This document shows, one piece after another, positions 40,962-52,184 of a stretch of DNA of 64,000 nucleotides. Source of the stretch: Microthyrium microscopicum (taxonomy: Eukaryota > Ascomycota > Dothideomycetes > Microthyriales > Microthyriaceae). A program made the translations under genes and the position numbers. Positions within the stretch are counted from its first letter, which is position 1; every line of letters begins with the position of its first letter. The DNA is taken from NCBI GenBank assembly GCA_010405405.1, contig MU004236.1, forward strand, positions 2,052,070 through 2,116,069. Reading direction: 5' to 3'. Under the pieces are notes generated by a model, which saw only the letters and a program-made list of their open reading frames with translations, had not been told where the DNA came from and did not search any database.

Positions 40962-40995
40962 GGACGATTTAAAATGCCCCCGATATCCGCTAGTG
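40962..40995 (-). repeat. Right terminal inverted repeat
   Basis: This is the reverse-complement partner of 29176-29209. It ends with GATATCCGCTAGTG immediately before the flanking CCC. It still contains CpG-rich, non-RIPped sequence. Confidence 0.85.
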
Positions 40996-40998
40996 CCC

Positions 40999-41329
40999 AC
41001 TCCATCCCGTGTGAGGTTGGCCCGAGCTACAAGCCTACAATTGATGCTGCTGAATTGCTTGTTCTTCTTGGTCTAACTTCTCTTGATTGATTGACTGAAC
41101 ACCTTCAGGCTTCAGCCCTGTCAGCCAGCTGCTCGTTGTCTTTCGCAACTTTTCCACTCTCGCTCCTCATCACCAACATTCTGCTCCTTCAAGGCCCAAG
41201 GCCATATTAATAACATAATCCCCTCTCCCGCGGTCACTCCCACTATCGACTATTCAACCTTCCAGTCCTATATCCGAATATCTCTTGTGTCTGGTCCCGA
41301 GACCGCCGCGCCTTTCGCTGGCCCCCAAG
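40999..41329. promoter_or_regulatory. Truncated upstream region of the membrane-protein gene
   Basis: Only 331 bp separate the transposon's right flank from the start codon at 41330. The DNA is C- and T-rich toward the gene (for example TCTCTTGTGT, CCCCTCTCCC), as in many fungal core promoters and leaders. No TATA box is evident. If the gene once had a longer promoter, the transposon has displaced it. Confidence 0.5.
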
Positions 41330-44300
41330 ATGGCCAATCAACCTCCTCATAACGAAAGCTACTTTGATGGAGGCTCACCGGTAAGCTCTTCCAGTGCAAG
41401 ATCGCATCTTGCAATTATATGAAGGGAATGGAATTGGCAAAACAGTTTGTCGCGGACTTGCACGCTCAAAATCCAATCGAGTGATGTGTTCGCGCAATTG
41501 CCCAGATTGCCTGTCGAGTCTTGCCATTGGAGGTCAACTCTCCAACCGGCCACTTCAGGTCGTTCCTTCTTCCAACTTTTGACTCCTTGTGATCTCTCGA
41601 TGCGATTTCGATATCTCCCGTGATTGATATTGGAATTCATGCGCAACAGCTTCTTGCGAAAACACTCGATATCAGTGGTAGCTTGAAAAACTAACAAGAT
41701 CTAGGCTTCTCCTCAATCAGGCATATCTCCTCACTCTCCTCCTTCCAATGCATCCGCATACCAACAACTCAATTCTGCCCTGACACCCACCGAACCGCGA
41801 TTCCATCCTACAATTGCCGAAGAAGAAGACATTGGCGATCGAGGAGCGCATTCACAACGCGGACTCGGATTTACAAATGCTCCACTATCACCTGGTGCTC
41901 AAAGCACTCCCACCTCACCAAATGACCCAGATCAGCCGGGTCATGCGCGATCCTTTTCGCAAAGTACGGCCTACGACCCTCCAATGTCCAATCGATATGC
42001 GTCGAGGAAATCACCGGGCTCGTTTCAGTCTGGATTCGAGCGGCCGTATGGTACAGGATCGAGAGATCATCTTACCGCAAATACGGGCGCACCTTCAATG
42101 CGATCTACAACTTCGAAAAGATCAAAATATGATAGTGAGTGCAACCTCCACTAGATACTGTTTCGGATTCCAGAGCAAGCTTGAAATTCATGAAACTCGG
42201 TGCTTGTTTTGGAGTCGTACAATGCATGTAACGTTGCGGAGCATATATCAACATTTGCAACCTGAGTTTGAGCAAACGAAGTTGCGTTTGAGATGAGGAA
42301 CCAAATCTAATAACTCGCTCTAGATGAATTCACGCCAGAAGCATGTCCAGCAACTCGAACTTTTTATCAAGGAGGATCCCATTGGCTCACAATTACCATT
42401 TACATCTTGGTAATCTTCAGTACAGTCTTTTCCGGCATATATCTTGGCATCGCCATCGCCGCTCCAAGATGGGGAACGCACATCCACTCCGGTGGATCTT
42501 TGACAGCCTCAACAGCTAACGTACTCACACAATTGTTTGCCAAGTTGATTGAGCTGTCATTCGTGTGTTGCTTTGTTACTTTTCTTGGACAAGTCTTATC
42601 AAGAAGAGCTTTCAGCCGCGCATCTCGAGGTGTTAGCCTGGCTGAAATGAGCATGAGAAACTGGATTATGCAACCTGGAACTCTTCTTACACACTATGAG
42701 ACGGTATACTACATTGGCCTCACATTTCTTGGAGCTGTGTCTCTTACTGTGGCCATTCTGGCCGCGCTTTATAGCACAGCAGCATCTGCTTTGATAACTC
42801 CAGTTCTCAAGTTTGGCAGCTGGGAAGCCCGAGAGCTACAAGGGCTGGTCAAAACAACATTCGCAAATCCGATATACCTTAGTGAGACTTGTCAAACACC
42901 CATTATTTCTAATACCTGGGATACAGATTATACCCAGGATAAGGTAGGACAGACGTGTCTTACTATCGACCATGCAGCTCAAGGTTTCCACAATTATCAA
43001 CAATTTATGACCCGTTGGGCAACTATCGTTGGAGAAGGCAATGGAACAGACTTACAAGCTGATAGACCAGAGGGATTCGGGTTATTCCTTCAAAACACAA
43101 CCGTCAACGGTACATGGATCGAGAAGATCGATACAAAAGCTGTTTCTCAACAATACAATCGTATTGTCAATAACGTGACGATGGCCATGCCCCACACAGG
43201 CGTGTTTCAAGCCGCGAGAGATCCAAAGTCCAATATAATGCAGCCAGAAGATTTGGACGGCCTAGGAGCTTACAACATCCGAGCAGCCTTGCCAAGTCCA
43301 TATCTTAATGTACTCTGCGCAAATGTTAAGAAAGACGAAATCGCTTCGCTGGTCTACGAGACAGCTGTAAAGAATGTTACACTAAACGCGACAGCTGACT
43401 TGAACCAAAACAATCTCACGACATACTATCCCTACAAATTCAACTGGTCTACTTGGGATACTCTCACTACACCCGTAGACGATCTATTCGGCTGGGGCGC
43501 AAACGGTGGACAACCTCACCCGGTCTTTTACAAGTTTCCAACTAATTGGAACACGCTACTCAACAACACTGCCCCCTGGGGTCAAGATTCACTCTATATG
43601 CTTGGCCAAGGCGGCATAGACATGGAGAGCACAACGCGTGGAGAATACTTGTTATGTCGTGTAAAAGCGGGCTTAACCCCGAAATGCGCAACAGAATACC
43701 AAGCACAAGATGTCTCTGGAACTATGAGAGCACATTGTGAGGATCCAAACGATGAGATGGCTTACAATAGAGCCAACTCATCTCGTGCTACAACTGTGAG
43801 TCTCGATTGGATCAATGTCGCCGAAACTACTCTCAACGCGCTCTCTCTGAACAATGGTAATTAGTCTTTCCTCAATACCACGAATACGAGCTAACAATGA
43901 TAGGTGTCATCGACGGCCAAGCATCAAATGCCCGCCTTCTTATGCAACTAATGCTCCAGAACATGGAACTCAATCCCGCCCTCCCTAGTCCAGCAGAAGC
44001 ACTAGCAGTAATGACCAGCTGCTCCCTCCTAATGTCCTCACAAGACTCGCCCTTCGTCGAATTCTGGGTACTTACCTCCTTTCCCATCCCATCCAATCCT
44101 CATACTCTTACTAACTTCGTGTCCAGAACTATACCAACACCGAACTCAAGCCCGGAGTCTACCAATACTTCAACGCCACCGTCCGCGCCCAACAATACGC
44201 CTCCGGCGGCACTCAACCCTACCAACGCGCCTTCATCGTAGTCCTCTTCGCCGTCTTCGCCATCAACCTCTTCGTCCTAATCTACCTACTCGTCAACCGC

Positions 44301-44756
44301 GGTCTCGTCACCGACTATTCCGAACCACCAAACCTGTTCGCCCTCGCCATAAACTCGCCACCTAGCGTTCAGCTCAAAGGCTCCTGTGGCGCTGGCCCAG
44401 AGGGCAAACAATATACCATCAAATGGGGCGTAGAAATGGAAGACGAACACGTGTATATCACCGACAAACAAAATTCTATATACCCGTCCGGCGCACCAGG
44501 TGCATTGAAAGAGAGTAGGTTGGCGTTTAGTGAGATGTTTGGGCGCAACAAGGGCACGTGGAAATCAGTGCCAGAAGAGACGGAGATGGAGATGGGTACG
44601 GGGACGGGCTATAGCCCGAACGTCAGTGAGGGTAGAGTGGGTGAGAGTCCGAGGGTGGAGATTCAGGGTGTCGAGGAGTTTGGACCGCCGCAGTCGAGGG
44701 ATTCGAATATTAGTCGGATGTTTTCGAAGATTGCGAAGCGGAAAAGTGTGCTGTGA
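41330..44756 (+). CDS. Conserved fungal multi-pass membrane protein, function unknown, 5 exons
   Basis: Exons are 41330-41380, 41705-42134, 42324-43856, 43904-44067 and 44127-44756, giving 935 residues in one frame. The first 160 residues are cytosolic-looking, rich in P, S and T, and probably disordered. Three membrane segments lie at about 182-208, 231-251 and 288-312. A large domain of about 440 residues follows, with a dozen N-glycosylation sequons and several cysteines, so it is likely outside the cell. A fourth membrane segment (about 760-782) leads to a polar tail. Similar proteins are common in Pezizomycotina and are often mislabelled as MCM-family; nothing here resembles MCM. The function is unknown, and a cell-surface or vacuolar role is only an inference. 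Introns 1 and 2 (324 and 189 nt) are unusually long; CTAAC and CTAAT branch sites support both. The start lies 332 bp from a transposon. Confidence 0.75.
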
Positions 44757-45336
44757 GTGGCGAGCGAGTGGGAGCGTCTGAAGCGTTCGAGGGGGGCGTT
44801 TTGCAGCGTTTTGAAGCAGGTGTTTTGAAGCGAGCGTGTTAATGTTTCTTCGCGCCGTTGTAAATAGTACCTTTTAGTTTACGATTGTCATGTCAATAGG
44901 GGAGATACCCAAGGGATTTGAGCGGGTTACATAGCGATTGTTGAGGAATTGTTCATACTTCCTAGCACTGCAATATCAAGTAATGTTAAATCAAGTAGCG
45001 GAGTCCAATCTTGTCTGTATGTGTGGAGCCATGAAAAGTGTCGCTTCTTTCGCTACCTACATGCTGTGCTGGCACTCAAATCAAGACTCAACACCAACGC
45101 AGCCACGTGGGAAAAAGCCTGCTTCACGATGTGTGACGTCACTCATTCGGAACGCCGGATCGACCTTCCCCCAATGTGGACCTCGTTTGGCCGATCAAAA
45201 CCTTTTATAGAACACAGCTTCGCGACAAGCATCAAACCAAACTTTGTTGTGTTACAATCCCCTGTCGAGGTGGTTTACGATCGTCACTCAATTCCCAGCT
45301 TTTGCATGCCCTTCATCTTCCAACAAATATTCTCCA
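44757..45336. other. Intergenic region between two plus-strand genes
   Basis: It holds the terminator of the membrane-protein gene and the promoter of the PAF-acetylhydrolase-like gene. AGCGTTTTG-like words repeat just after the stop codon (44780-44830). Small open frames here have no support. No RNA gene was recognised. Confidence 0.45.
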
Positions 45337-47439
45337 ATGCCACCACTCACTCCAAAGGCTACGCCTCGTAGAACTGCAACTAATAGTTCGTCTATGAGCC
45401 GTAAACCTGAGCTGAGCCGCGTCCCAACTGCAAAGAAGCCACGAGCCCGACCACCGCGAAGTTTTCGTGACAAAATCGGATTCATCCATGGCGCGCTACC
45501 CACCTACTCTGGCCCATATGCAGTAAGTCGCACATATCAATTCCGTATTTAGTCTCCCTAACTAAATATCCAGGTTGGCATAATGGAGCTAGAGATCCCC
45601 GTCACCAATCCTCGAACATTCTATACCCATCCATCCACAGAAGACACCATCCGTCTCGAAACCGTCCACCTAGCACTTTACTACCCCGCCGCCATAGGAA
45701 CTGGCCGAGGAGAGGATCCCGCCGGCCACAAAAAGTGGTCGCGGCAGACTTGGCTTCCACGTCCGCGGTCTCAAGTTGCGAAGGGCTATGGGAAGTTTGC
45801 GGGCGTTGGGGCGGCGGGCATTCCCTGGTTTTTGTTAACGACTTGGTTTACGAAGCTGCCAGCGTGGAGAAATGCTAGGTTGGCAAAGTATTGGCCGCCG
45901 CCACAGGACGTCAAAGGAGAAGAAACGGAAGGGAACGAACGGGGAAAGTGGCATATGGAAGGCGAGGCACCACCCGGGGCGCAAGGGAGGCCGACGTTTC
46001 CGACGATGATATTTAGTCATGGGTTGGGTGGGAGTAAGACGGCGTATTCTTCTCTTTGCGGCGAGGTCAGTGTGTTCTCACTATCGAGTTAATGGACATT
46101 TGCTGACTGTTTCTAGTTTGCTAGTTATGGTTTTGTCGTGGCCGCTATAGAACATCGAGATGGTTCTGGGGCTAGGTCTTTTGTGAATCGTCCAGAAGAT
46201 CTCAAAAGCGGAGAAGAAACGGATCGTTCGGCTGAGTCTGGTAGTAGTGCTGCTGATTCAGAGGAAATTCCTGTGGTAGGCAAATGGGGTTCTCATCTTG
46301 AAGCATTAAGCTAATAGTCATCAAGGATTATATCTTTCCACCTGGTGAGAGCCATGAGCTGTTATTTTAGATAAGTTGCTGACCTTGATAGACAATCCTT
46401 ACGATACCTCTCCCCTGAACGATAAAGGCTTTGACACAAAACTTCGAAGCGCTCAATTACGCATGCGACTAGCAGAGATACACGAGACCTTCAAAGTACT
46501 ACAAGACATATGTGAAGGTAGAGGTCAAAGTGTTGAAGAGCGAAACTTGAGATGTAAGGGAGGAATAGGCGCCAGTTCCAGAGGGTTGGAGGGCGTAAGA
46601 TGGGAGGATTGGAAGAATGCGTTCTATCTCGACAACATCACACAGCTAGGTCACTCATTTGGTGCTGCCACTACCATTGAAGTGTTGCGACAAACTTCGC
46701 GATTCCCATACATAGGACAAGGCGTCATCTATGATATCTGGGCGTGAGTATAGACTGCAATCAACTCTTCTCAGCTGTTCTAACATCTCCCAGAGCTCCC
46801 GTCATCCAGTCAGGTCAGAATCGAGCAAAAGTCAGTCGTCCGCTGCTAGCAATCAACTCAGAAGCTTTCATGTACTGGCAGCAAAACTTTGACGTGGTCA
46901 CCAATCTACTTGAGGAGGCCAAATCTCAAAAACAGCCAGCCTGGTCGCTGACAGTAAGAGGCTCTGTTCACATTTCGCAGTCGGACTTTTCAGTTCTCTA
47001 TCCGCACCTATGCGCCATGATTTTTGGGATGACAGCGAATCCAAAGCGAGCTATCGACTTGAATATCGGGGCAACGTTGGAATTTCTCAAGCTAATAAGG
47101 AGTGAACGCTCACTTATTCTACGAAGAACTATGGTCGACGAAGGTCTATTAAGCGTAGGAGTTATCGACGAGCTGCCCACCGAGCACCGACCGGTCGCGG
47201 ATAAACACTTGGCAATTAAACTCGAGCTTCCTCGCCAACTGGGTAGCAGGGCTATTCCGAAGCTGCAGACCAAGATGAAGCAGTTGGGTAAGCATGATAT
47301 TCAGCCTAGCGATGAAGTCTGGGCGCATCTCGTAACGACTTGGGACGAGATGCAATCATGGGGATGTGATGCCGCCACATCGCCAGTCCAAGAGTTTGCT
47401 CACAAAGCCGAGGCCAGGCAGAAACAAATCCTGGAGTGA
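45337..47439 (+). CDS. Platelet-activating factor acetylhydrolase-family lipase, 6 exons
   Basis: Exons are 45337-45522, 45574-46065, 46117-46275, 46326-46344, 46392-46743 and 46794-47439, giving 617 residues. The fourth exon is only 19 nt. Skipping it breaks the family motif D-Y-I-F-P-P-D-N-P-Y-D, which the chosen splicing restores. Family landmarks are FSHGLGG (209-215, oxyanion region), YGFVVAAIEHRDGS (about 230-243), the nucleophile elbow GHSFG with Ser374, and a late histidine (His462 in GSVHISQSDF). PAF-acetylhydrolases remove the sn-2 acetyl or short oxidised acyl group from phospholipids. The basic N-terminus (about 50 residues) has no signal peptide, so the enzyme is probably intracellular. 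The gene converges with the Maf gene, with only 63 bp between their stop codons. Confidence 0.88.
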
Positions 47440-47502
47440 TTGAACAAAGTGGTGGAAGAGAAGATACCTGGTGATTTGGTCAATCAAGGCGTTCTCACAC
47501 CC

Positions 47503-48495
47503 TCAGCGGTCAAAGTTCAATTCTTCTTCATCATCCGCTTGCTGCGTCATGATTTTCTCAATCAGCTTTAAAGTGGATTTGAGAGGTAATCCGACGACGT
47601 TATCAAACGAACCGTCGATTTTGTCGATGAGGATCGCGCCGATGCCTTGAATTCCATAGCCGCCGGCCTTGTCTACACCCTCCCGAGTTTTTACGTATGA
47701 CAAAATGAGCTCATCGGTTGCTACCAAAATTAGCAACAGGAGTGAAGAGTCAGGGGGGCTAGCAGCGTACCAAGTGGGTCGAAGCGTACAGCTGTTTCTT
47801 CAACATGAGTCTCAAGGCGATATCCGGGATCCGCCGCGCTTTCAAGTGGTGCCATGCAGGCAACAGCTGTATATCTAAGTTTGTTGGTGTCAACTCATCA
47901 TAGACAATACTATTGGCCAGTACTGAGTATACCCCGAGAACCTACTCAAGTGCATGTCACCATATGAGCATTTCAATGGGATATTACACTAGGTCAGCGC
48001 AACGAGGGGAACACATGGGATGATATACACTTGATGAAAACCACCATCTCGCAGCATCTGAAGCGTTTCAACGTGCGATTTCATGGACTTTGGCTTTTCC
48101 AGTATTTCGCCATTTGGTGCTACCACGATGGTATCAGCCGCAATGATGAGTGTCGGCTCTCCTTTTGCGACATTGTTGATCTCCTGTTCATACACTTTCA
48201 AGGCCTTCTGGGTAGCAGTTTCCAGGACATAGTCGAATGGTGCACCAGACTTGGGCAGATCTTCCGCAAAAGCTGACGGGATGATCTCCAGATTTGTTAA
48301 CCCGATTTGAGCCAGGAGCTGTCGTCTGCGAGGGGAAGCAGATGCCAAAATTACTCTCTTTCCCCTGAGTGAATTGAGTGCAGGCAAGTCCAATAGAACG
48401 GGGGCTCTAGGTCGAAGAACTGGAGCCGAAGGCTGTTGGGCTGCCTCGTAAGATGGAGGTGGGTCAAGCGGGGTACTATTTTTTGTGTCTGGCAT
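47503..48495 (-). CDS. Maf-family nucleoside triphosphate pyrophosphatase, 3 exons
   Basis: On the minus strand the exons are 48495-48029, 47874-47771 and 47720-47503, giving 262 residues. The Maf signature SASPRR lies at 52-57, AADTIV at 119-124 contains the catalytic aspartate, and LEKPKS lies at 132-137. After the splices come VEETAVRF and the C-terminal KAGGYGIQG motif. Maf proteins hydrolyse dTTP, UTP and modified nucleotides to monophosphate and pyrophosphate, clearing non-canonical NTPs. The GYGIQG form is typical of the dTTP/UTP-specific branch (inference). The 40-residue N-terminal extension is proline-rich and contains PPPSY, a possible WW-domain ligand. Intron 1 (154 nt) is long, and intron 2 is 50 nt with a GCTAAT branch. 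Restored homology across both junctions makes the model strong. Confidence 0.9.
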
Positions 48496-49559
48496 GTTTT
48501 ATGACTTTAGCTGAACCTATGGATGTATCCAATCAGACGTTGTGATTGTAGTTTTGCTCTCCGAAAGTTGCTGGATATCGGATTGCAGACTTGGCGACGG
48601 GTCGTTGAGGTGCCAAAGTGGACAGTCCAAGGCAATGGATGTATGTCGAAAGGCTTGCTGCCAGTCCAACTGAGTGACAAAAGGATCAATTTTACGAATA
48701 ACAAATTGTCGATGTTCGGTCGTAGCTCATTGAGGTTGGAAACATGTGCAGATGTTGATCGCCGGGCGCTTGTTCTTCCGATAACCGCTCGTTGAGCTTA
48801 CTCTAACCTCACCTCCCACAGCTCTCCCAGATTCTCCTCCAATATTTATGGAAAAGACGGGAGTTGCTCCACAACTGAATTTTCGAGCAGACCAGAGAAT
48901 TGAGCATCCATAATCCATATATGCAGCTGCTATGTTCGCTTTCAGGAGCTCGCCGATGTCCACCGATCACTTCAGCTGTCCAAAAATAGCACAATATCAC
49001 TGCCAATTTTAGAACTCCACTAGTCTAAAACATGGAAACAAAAAACCGCGATAGCTTCCAGACTATTCAAAATAAGGCCCAGACTCATTTGAAAGGCTAC
49101 CCTTTGTGATGTGGTCGAGATAGATGATCAAAATGCCATGCACGCAATCGGCTTGAGTTTCGAAGCACAATCACCACGACTGGGATTCTCACGCAGATAG
49201 CCATCTCTCAAGACGTTCGTTTATCTGGATATCTGACATAGCCCAAACGAGTTGCGGGATGAGCTAACGCGACACTGTCAACATTAGAAAAGTATGGACC
49301 ACTCGATGCTCGGTTCCAAGGGAGATTGAAATTTTCAGGGAGGTACCAGCCAATGGCCATCATCAGGCTGAGCACTATTCAGCTCACATGCGATCATATA
49401 TCGCACTGTAGCATTAGATCAATGGGACGTTAGAGAATTCTGATATCACTCACAGCTGATTTTGTGGAACATTTGAAAGGTCGAGCATTTATACACGAGC
49501 CTGCGCTCTAAACTTCTTGTAACCCGATTTTTCTCTTTTGCAACTCACTTTCTAGCAAG
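48496..49559. promoter_or_regulatory. Divergent intergenic region between Maf and the secreted CPxC protein
   Basis: This 1.06-kb stretch of ordinary composition lies between two divergent genes. It must contain both promoters. A pyrimidine-rich leader (TTTTTCTCTTTTGCAACTCACTTTC) sits just before the secreted-protein start. Short open frames (for example 48523-48795 +) lack support. No RNA gene was seen. Confidence 0.45.
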
Positions 49560-50454
49560 ATGCATGCTTTCATCACCCTCGCTGCCATTTTGGCACCTGC
49601 TCTTGCTGCTCCTGCCGATGGACTCAGAAACAAGATACGCGCCAACCGCCCACCATACTATCCTCCTGGCTTCAACCCATATGGAGGTACTCAGCCAACT
49701 CAACCAACTCAACCCACAAACAACACAACCATGTGAGTTCCCCTGTTGGTCGTTATCGACTCTAAAGTCTAACATACTGCTTAGCCCAACTTGTCCTGTT
49801 TGCCCGACCTGCCAAACGTGCCCAACTTGCCCAATCTGCCCACCAGGTCCTATCCCATGCAATGCTACGCAATCCGTGGTCAATCCTGGCTTCGAGGCAC
49901 TAGGAGGCAGCTTCCCTCCATGGAGTTTGAGCGATCCATCCATTATCCTTCTTGACAGCACCAATGGTGGCCAAGATCCCGGTGGACTACACTCTGCAGC
50001 ATTTGTTCTCTCAACCGCAAAGAACGCAGCCTACATCTCACAAAACGTCACCGTGTGCCCCAACACAATGTACAAGGTCTACTTCCAGGTCAAGCGGAAC
50101 ACTGATGCAACAACTAGCACTCCGGGCAGCACTGGCTTTGCTCCATCCGGCGCTTCGGCCGGTATCACCCAATGTGTTATTTTCATCACTCTTGACAATG
50201 CCGGAACCTACCAGCTTCAAGGTGATGCAACACAAATCCCCGCAAGCCCAATGGGTTTCAACCAGATTATTACTAACAGCACCTTTACCACCGGAAACAC
50301 CACCTCCGCTGGCCTTATGGTGTCTGCAGTCTGCAGTTCATCTGCGTTCCAAGTACCCGCTACTGTCCAACAAGGAGCACCTCCCGCCACCCCGATTCCA
50401 GGTACCATCTACTTTGACAACATTGAGCTTATCCCACAACCTCCAAGGAAGTAA
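49560..50454 (+). CDS. Secreted cysteine-ladder protein with carbohydrate-binding-like C-terminal domain, 2 exons
   Basis: Exons are 49560-49732 and 49785-50454, giving 280 residues; the 52-nt intron has a TCTAAC branch. The first ATG (49560) gives a good signal peptide (1-17, ending ALAA). The next in-frame-looking ATG four bases later is in another frame and lacks one. A proline/tyrosine stretch with TQPTQPT repeats follows. Next is a ladder in which cysteines occur every third residue (C61, 64, 67, 70, 73, 76, then C83), alternating with proline. Residues from about 90 read N-P-G-F-E...W-S, the start of a CBM4/9-like or galactose-binding jelly roll, ending with F-D-N-I-E-L, a typical last strand of such domains. 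It probably binds wall or plant polysaccharide (inference). N-glycosylation sequons are present. Confidence is high for the gene and moderate for the domain. Confidence 0.8.
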
Positions 50455-50998
50455 AGTGTTTTGGTTTAAAAGGTGTACTGATTTCATCGGGTTGGTTTTT
50501 GTAGCTCTACTTTGCGAACTCCAGAGCATACACAACTGGATAATATTGGAACTCAGATGTTCAAGGTTGATTGCTGTAAATACCAGGTAGTAGATAAAAG
50601 AGTGGAATAGGGTAATAGATCTTGTGCAGTTTCTCTTCACATCTCATAGCTAATTCAATTTTTACCCTCAAGCTATTGATTGCTTGATTCTGTTCCTGAT
50701 AAAACATTATGATTGCTCGTGGTACAACCCCTTCACCAGCCATGTCCCAAGGTTGCATCTGAATGCTATTGATATTCGACTATGCCGGCTACTCAATTAC
50801 TCTAATCGTGGCCATCATCAAGCCAAAGGTCTTTCACTCCATGGAGGATTGGTCTACCCCTTTCACAGGGAAAGCACGCACTTCCAAATACGATCTAGTA
50901 ACATAGAAAAGAGTTTTCAACTTTTCCTGACTATATGGGCCGCAAGTGACCACATTCGGCTTCAATTTAACCACATTATTGATGTCCCGATCGTTTGT
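50455..50998. other. Convergent intergenic region
   Basis: It lies between the stop codons of the secreted protein (plus) and the first membrane-protein paralogue (minus). No supported coding sequence or RNA gene was found. It must carry both 3' ends; AATAAA-type words are weak. Confidence 0.4.
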
Positions 50999-51656
50999 TT
51001 ACCACACAAAGCCAATTTTGAAGATGTCGGAAGCCTTGCCTGTCTTTTCGACATGTGTCTGGCCTTTCTCTGCTTTTGACCCGGTCCATGCCTTTGGCGG
51101 CTTCGCTATAGCCTTTGCCTTGCTGGCACTACCCTTCGAGTTCCTTGATGGCTTTAGCCCCTTTCCTGTTGGCCTTAAGCCCTTCTCTGGCTGACATGAC
51201 GTTCTCCTCGACTCCCGTCTCGCTTGCCTTGATTCCCTTGTGTTGCTCTTCGTTCGCCTGGAAGTGTTGCCCGCCCGATGAGGTATGTACTCCATTGGAG
51301 GTGGCCAAGTTGCTATCCCATCATTCCTCTCTACTGGTGGTTCATCGCGGCGTTTACGAAAGCAGTAACTTTCAAGACTTAGCAAAAAACTTGACCTTTG
51401 CCGCTGGAATAACAAACCAGATTAAGAAAAAGAACAGGAATCCAGATAAGACCCCAAGAATAATGAATCCTGCGTCTCTGTCATCTTTTGCGTTTTCCTC
51501 CGGGGTTTTGCAATCATCGCGGCTACCCGAAAGCCACCGCCGTTGTATCAAGCAAGCAGATCGTCTAAGCAATATTTCTGCATTTGTAAGTTTGGCTTCG
51601 AGCGATGGATGGTGTGGCAATTGGAAGCCCATAGGACTTTCGGGAATGGGTGACAT
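50999..51656 (-). CDS. Small single-pass membrane protein, tandem family member A, 2 exons
   Basis: Exons are 51656-51418 and 51368-50999 on the minus strand, giving 202 residues. The protein starts MSPIPESP, has a short N-terminal domain with a cysteine before a T-P-E-E motif (C49 to E54), and one membrane helix at about 62-82. The 49-nt phase-2 intron lies just after the helix and has a GCTAAG branch. The tail continues Y-C-F-R-K-R-R and is long, very basic and rich in K, S and T, longer than in the two paralogues. The tail's end may contain another splice I could not see. The GTTTGT donor is less usual; a GTCAAG donor 30 bp on would not keep the frame. Function unknown. The basic stop-transfer sequence suggests the tail is cytosolic. 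Confidence 0.6.
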
Positions 51657-52184
51657 CTTTTTGATAGGCGTTCTTGATGATGGGGCGTACGTGATCGCAA
51701 CGAAGACACATGAACCGATTTATATTTGTTCATGATCTGTGGACTTTTGATGGACTTGTGAATTTTAGGTACCATCAAACACCACTTTTACGAGCTTGGC
51801 ACGTACAATATCTGCTTGGCCTACGAACATGGACCACGATGAGGAAGTCCAAGAAGCTTGGTATTTGAATATCACAAGTCATTTCATGTTAACTGGCCGA
51901 CAAGATGCGTGGTGCGCTTCCATCAAGTATGGTGTTCCCCATGGCACTGCTTAAAGAAAAGATACTTTGCCTGCTAGCGCAGTAGATAGGAAGTCAAGTG
52001 TAATACAAATTCAATGTGACATAAGGCACCCGACAGTGGAGCGTAGCGATTGTAGATATCATACCTGATGGGAGCGTGCCAGTTGTTTTGTCGCCTGGTT
52101 GTCAAACTCTCTCGATCTATTATTAATGTCTCATGCTGCAGTACATCCACTGGATCTCTTCTGAATTTTCGCTAGAAGATATCA
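51657..52184. other. Intergenic region within the tandem array
   Basis: It separates the start of member A from the stop of member B. The sequence near the member A start is AT-balanced and shows no coding potential. No repeat shared with the 52785-53026 spacer was noticed by eye. Confidence 0.4.

Larger units (their letters stand above)
29176..40995. mobile_element. RIP-degraded 11.8-kb DNA transposon with CACTAG termini
   Basis: The AT-rich island is bounded exactly by inverted repeats: 34 bp at each end, 32 of 34 identical, both starting CACTAGCGGATATC. The flanks carry CCC on both sides (29173-29175 and 40996-40998), which fits a 3-bp target duplication. CACTA termini with 3-bp duplications are hallmarks of the CACTA (EnSpm/CMC) superfamily, and related fungal transposons share that style. 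Subterminal repeats are present inside both ends. Between the termini, nearly everything has lost CpA/TpG, and no intact frame remains. The outermost 40-60 bp at each end escaped RIP and keep CpA. An alternative reading is a TA duplication around GCGGATATC (Tc1/mariner style), but length and subterminal repeats favour the CACTA-like reading. Nested insertions are possible, especially in the extremely AT-rich 30640-33000 part. Confidence 0.75.

Noticed and set aside
29176-40995. Polinton or Starship interpretation of the 11.8-kb element
   Set aside because: The inverted repeats are only 34 bp, start with CACTA and are flanked by a 3-bp rather than 6-bp duplication; no tyrosine-recombinase gene could be read next to an end.
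41814-42296. 160-codon open frame on the + strand
   Set aside because: It overlaps exon 2 of the membrane-protein gene in another frame and runs into intron 2; the spliced frame joins the conserved membrane region and is preferred.
46345-46370. 26-nt intron in the PAF-acetylhydrolase gene
   Set aside because: A GT...AG pair exists but is too short for splicing and does not restore the family motif; the 47-nt intron 46345-46391 does both.
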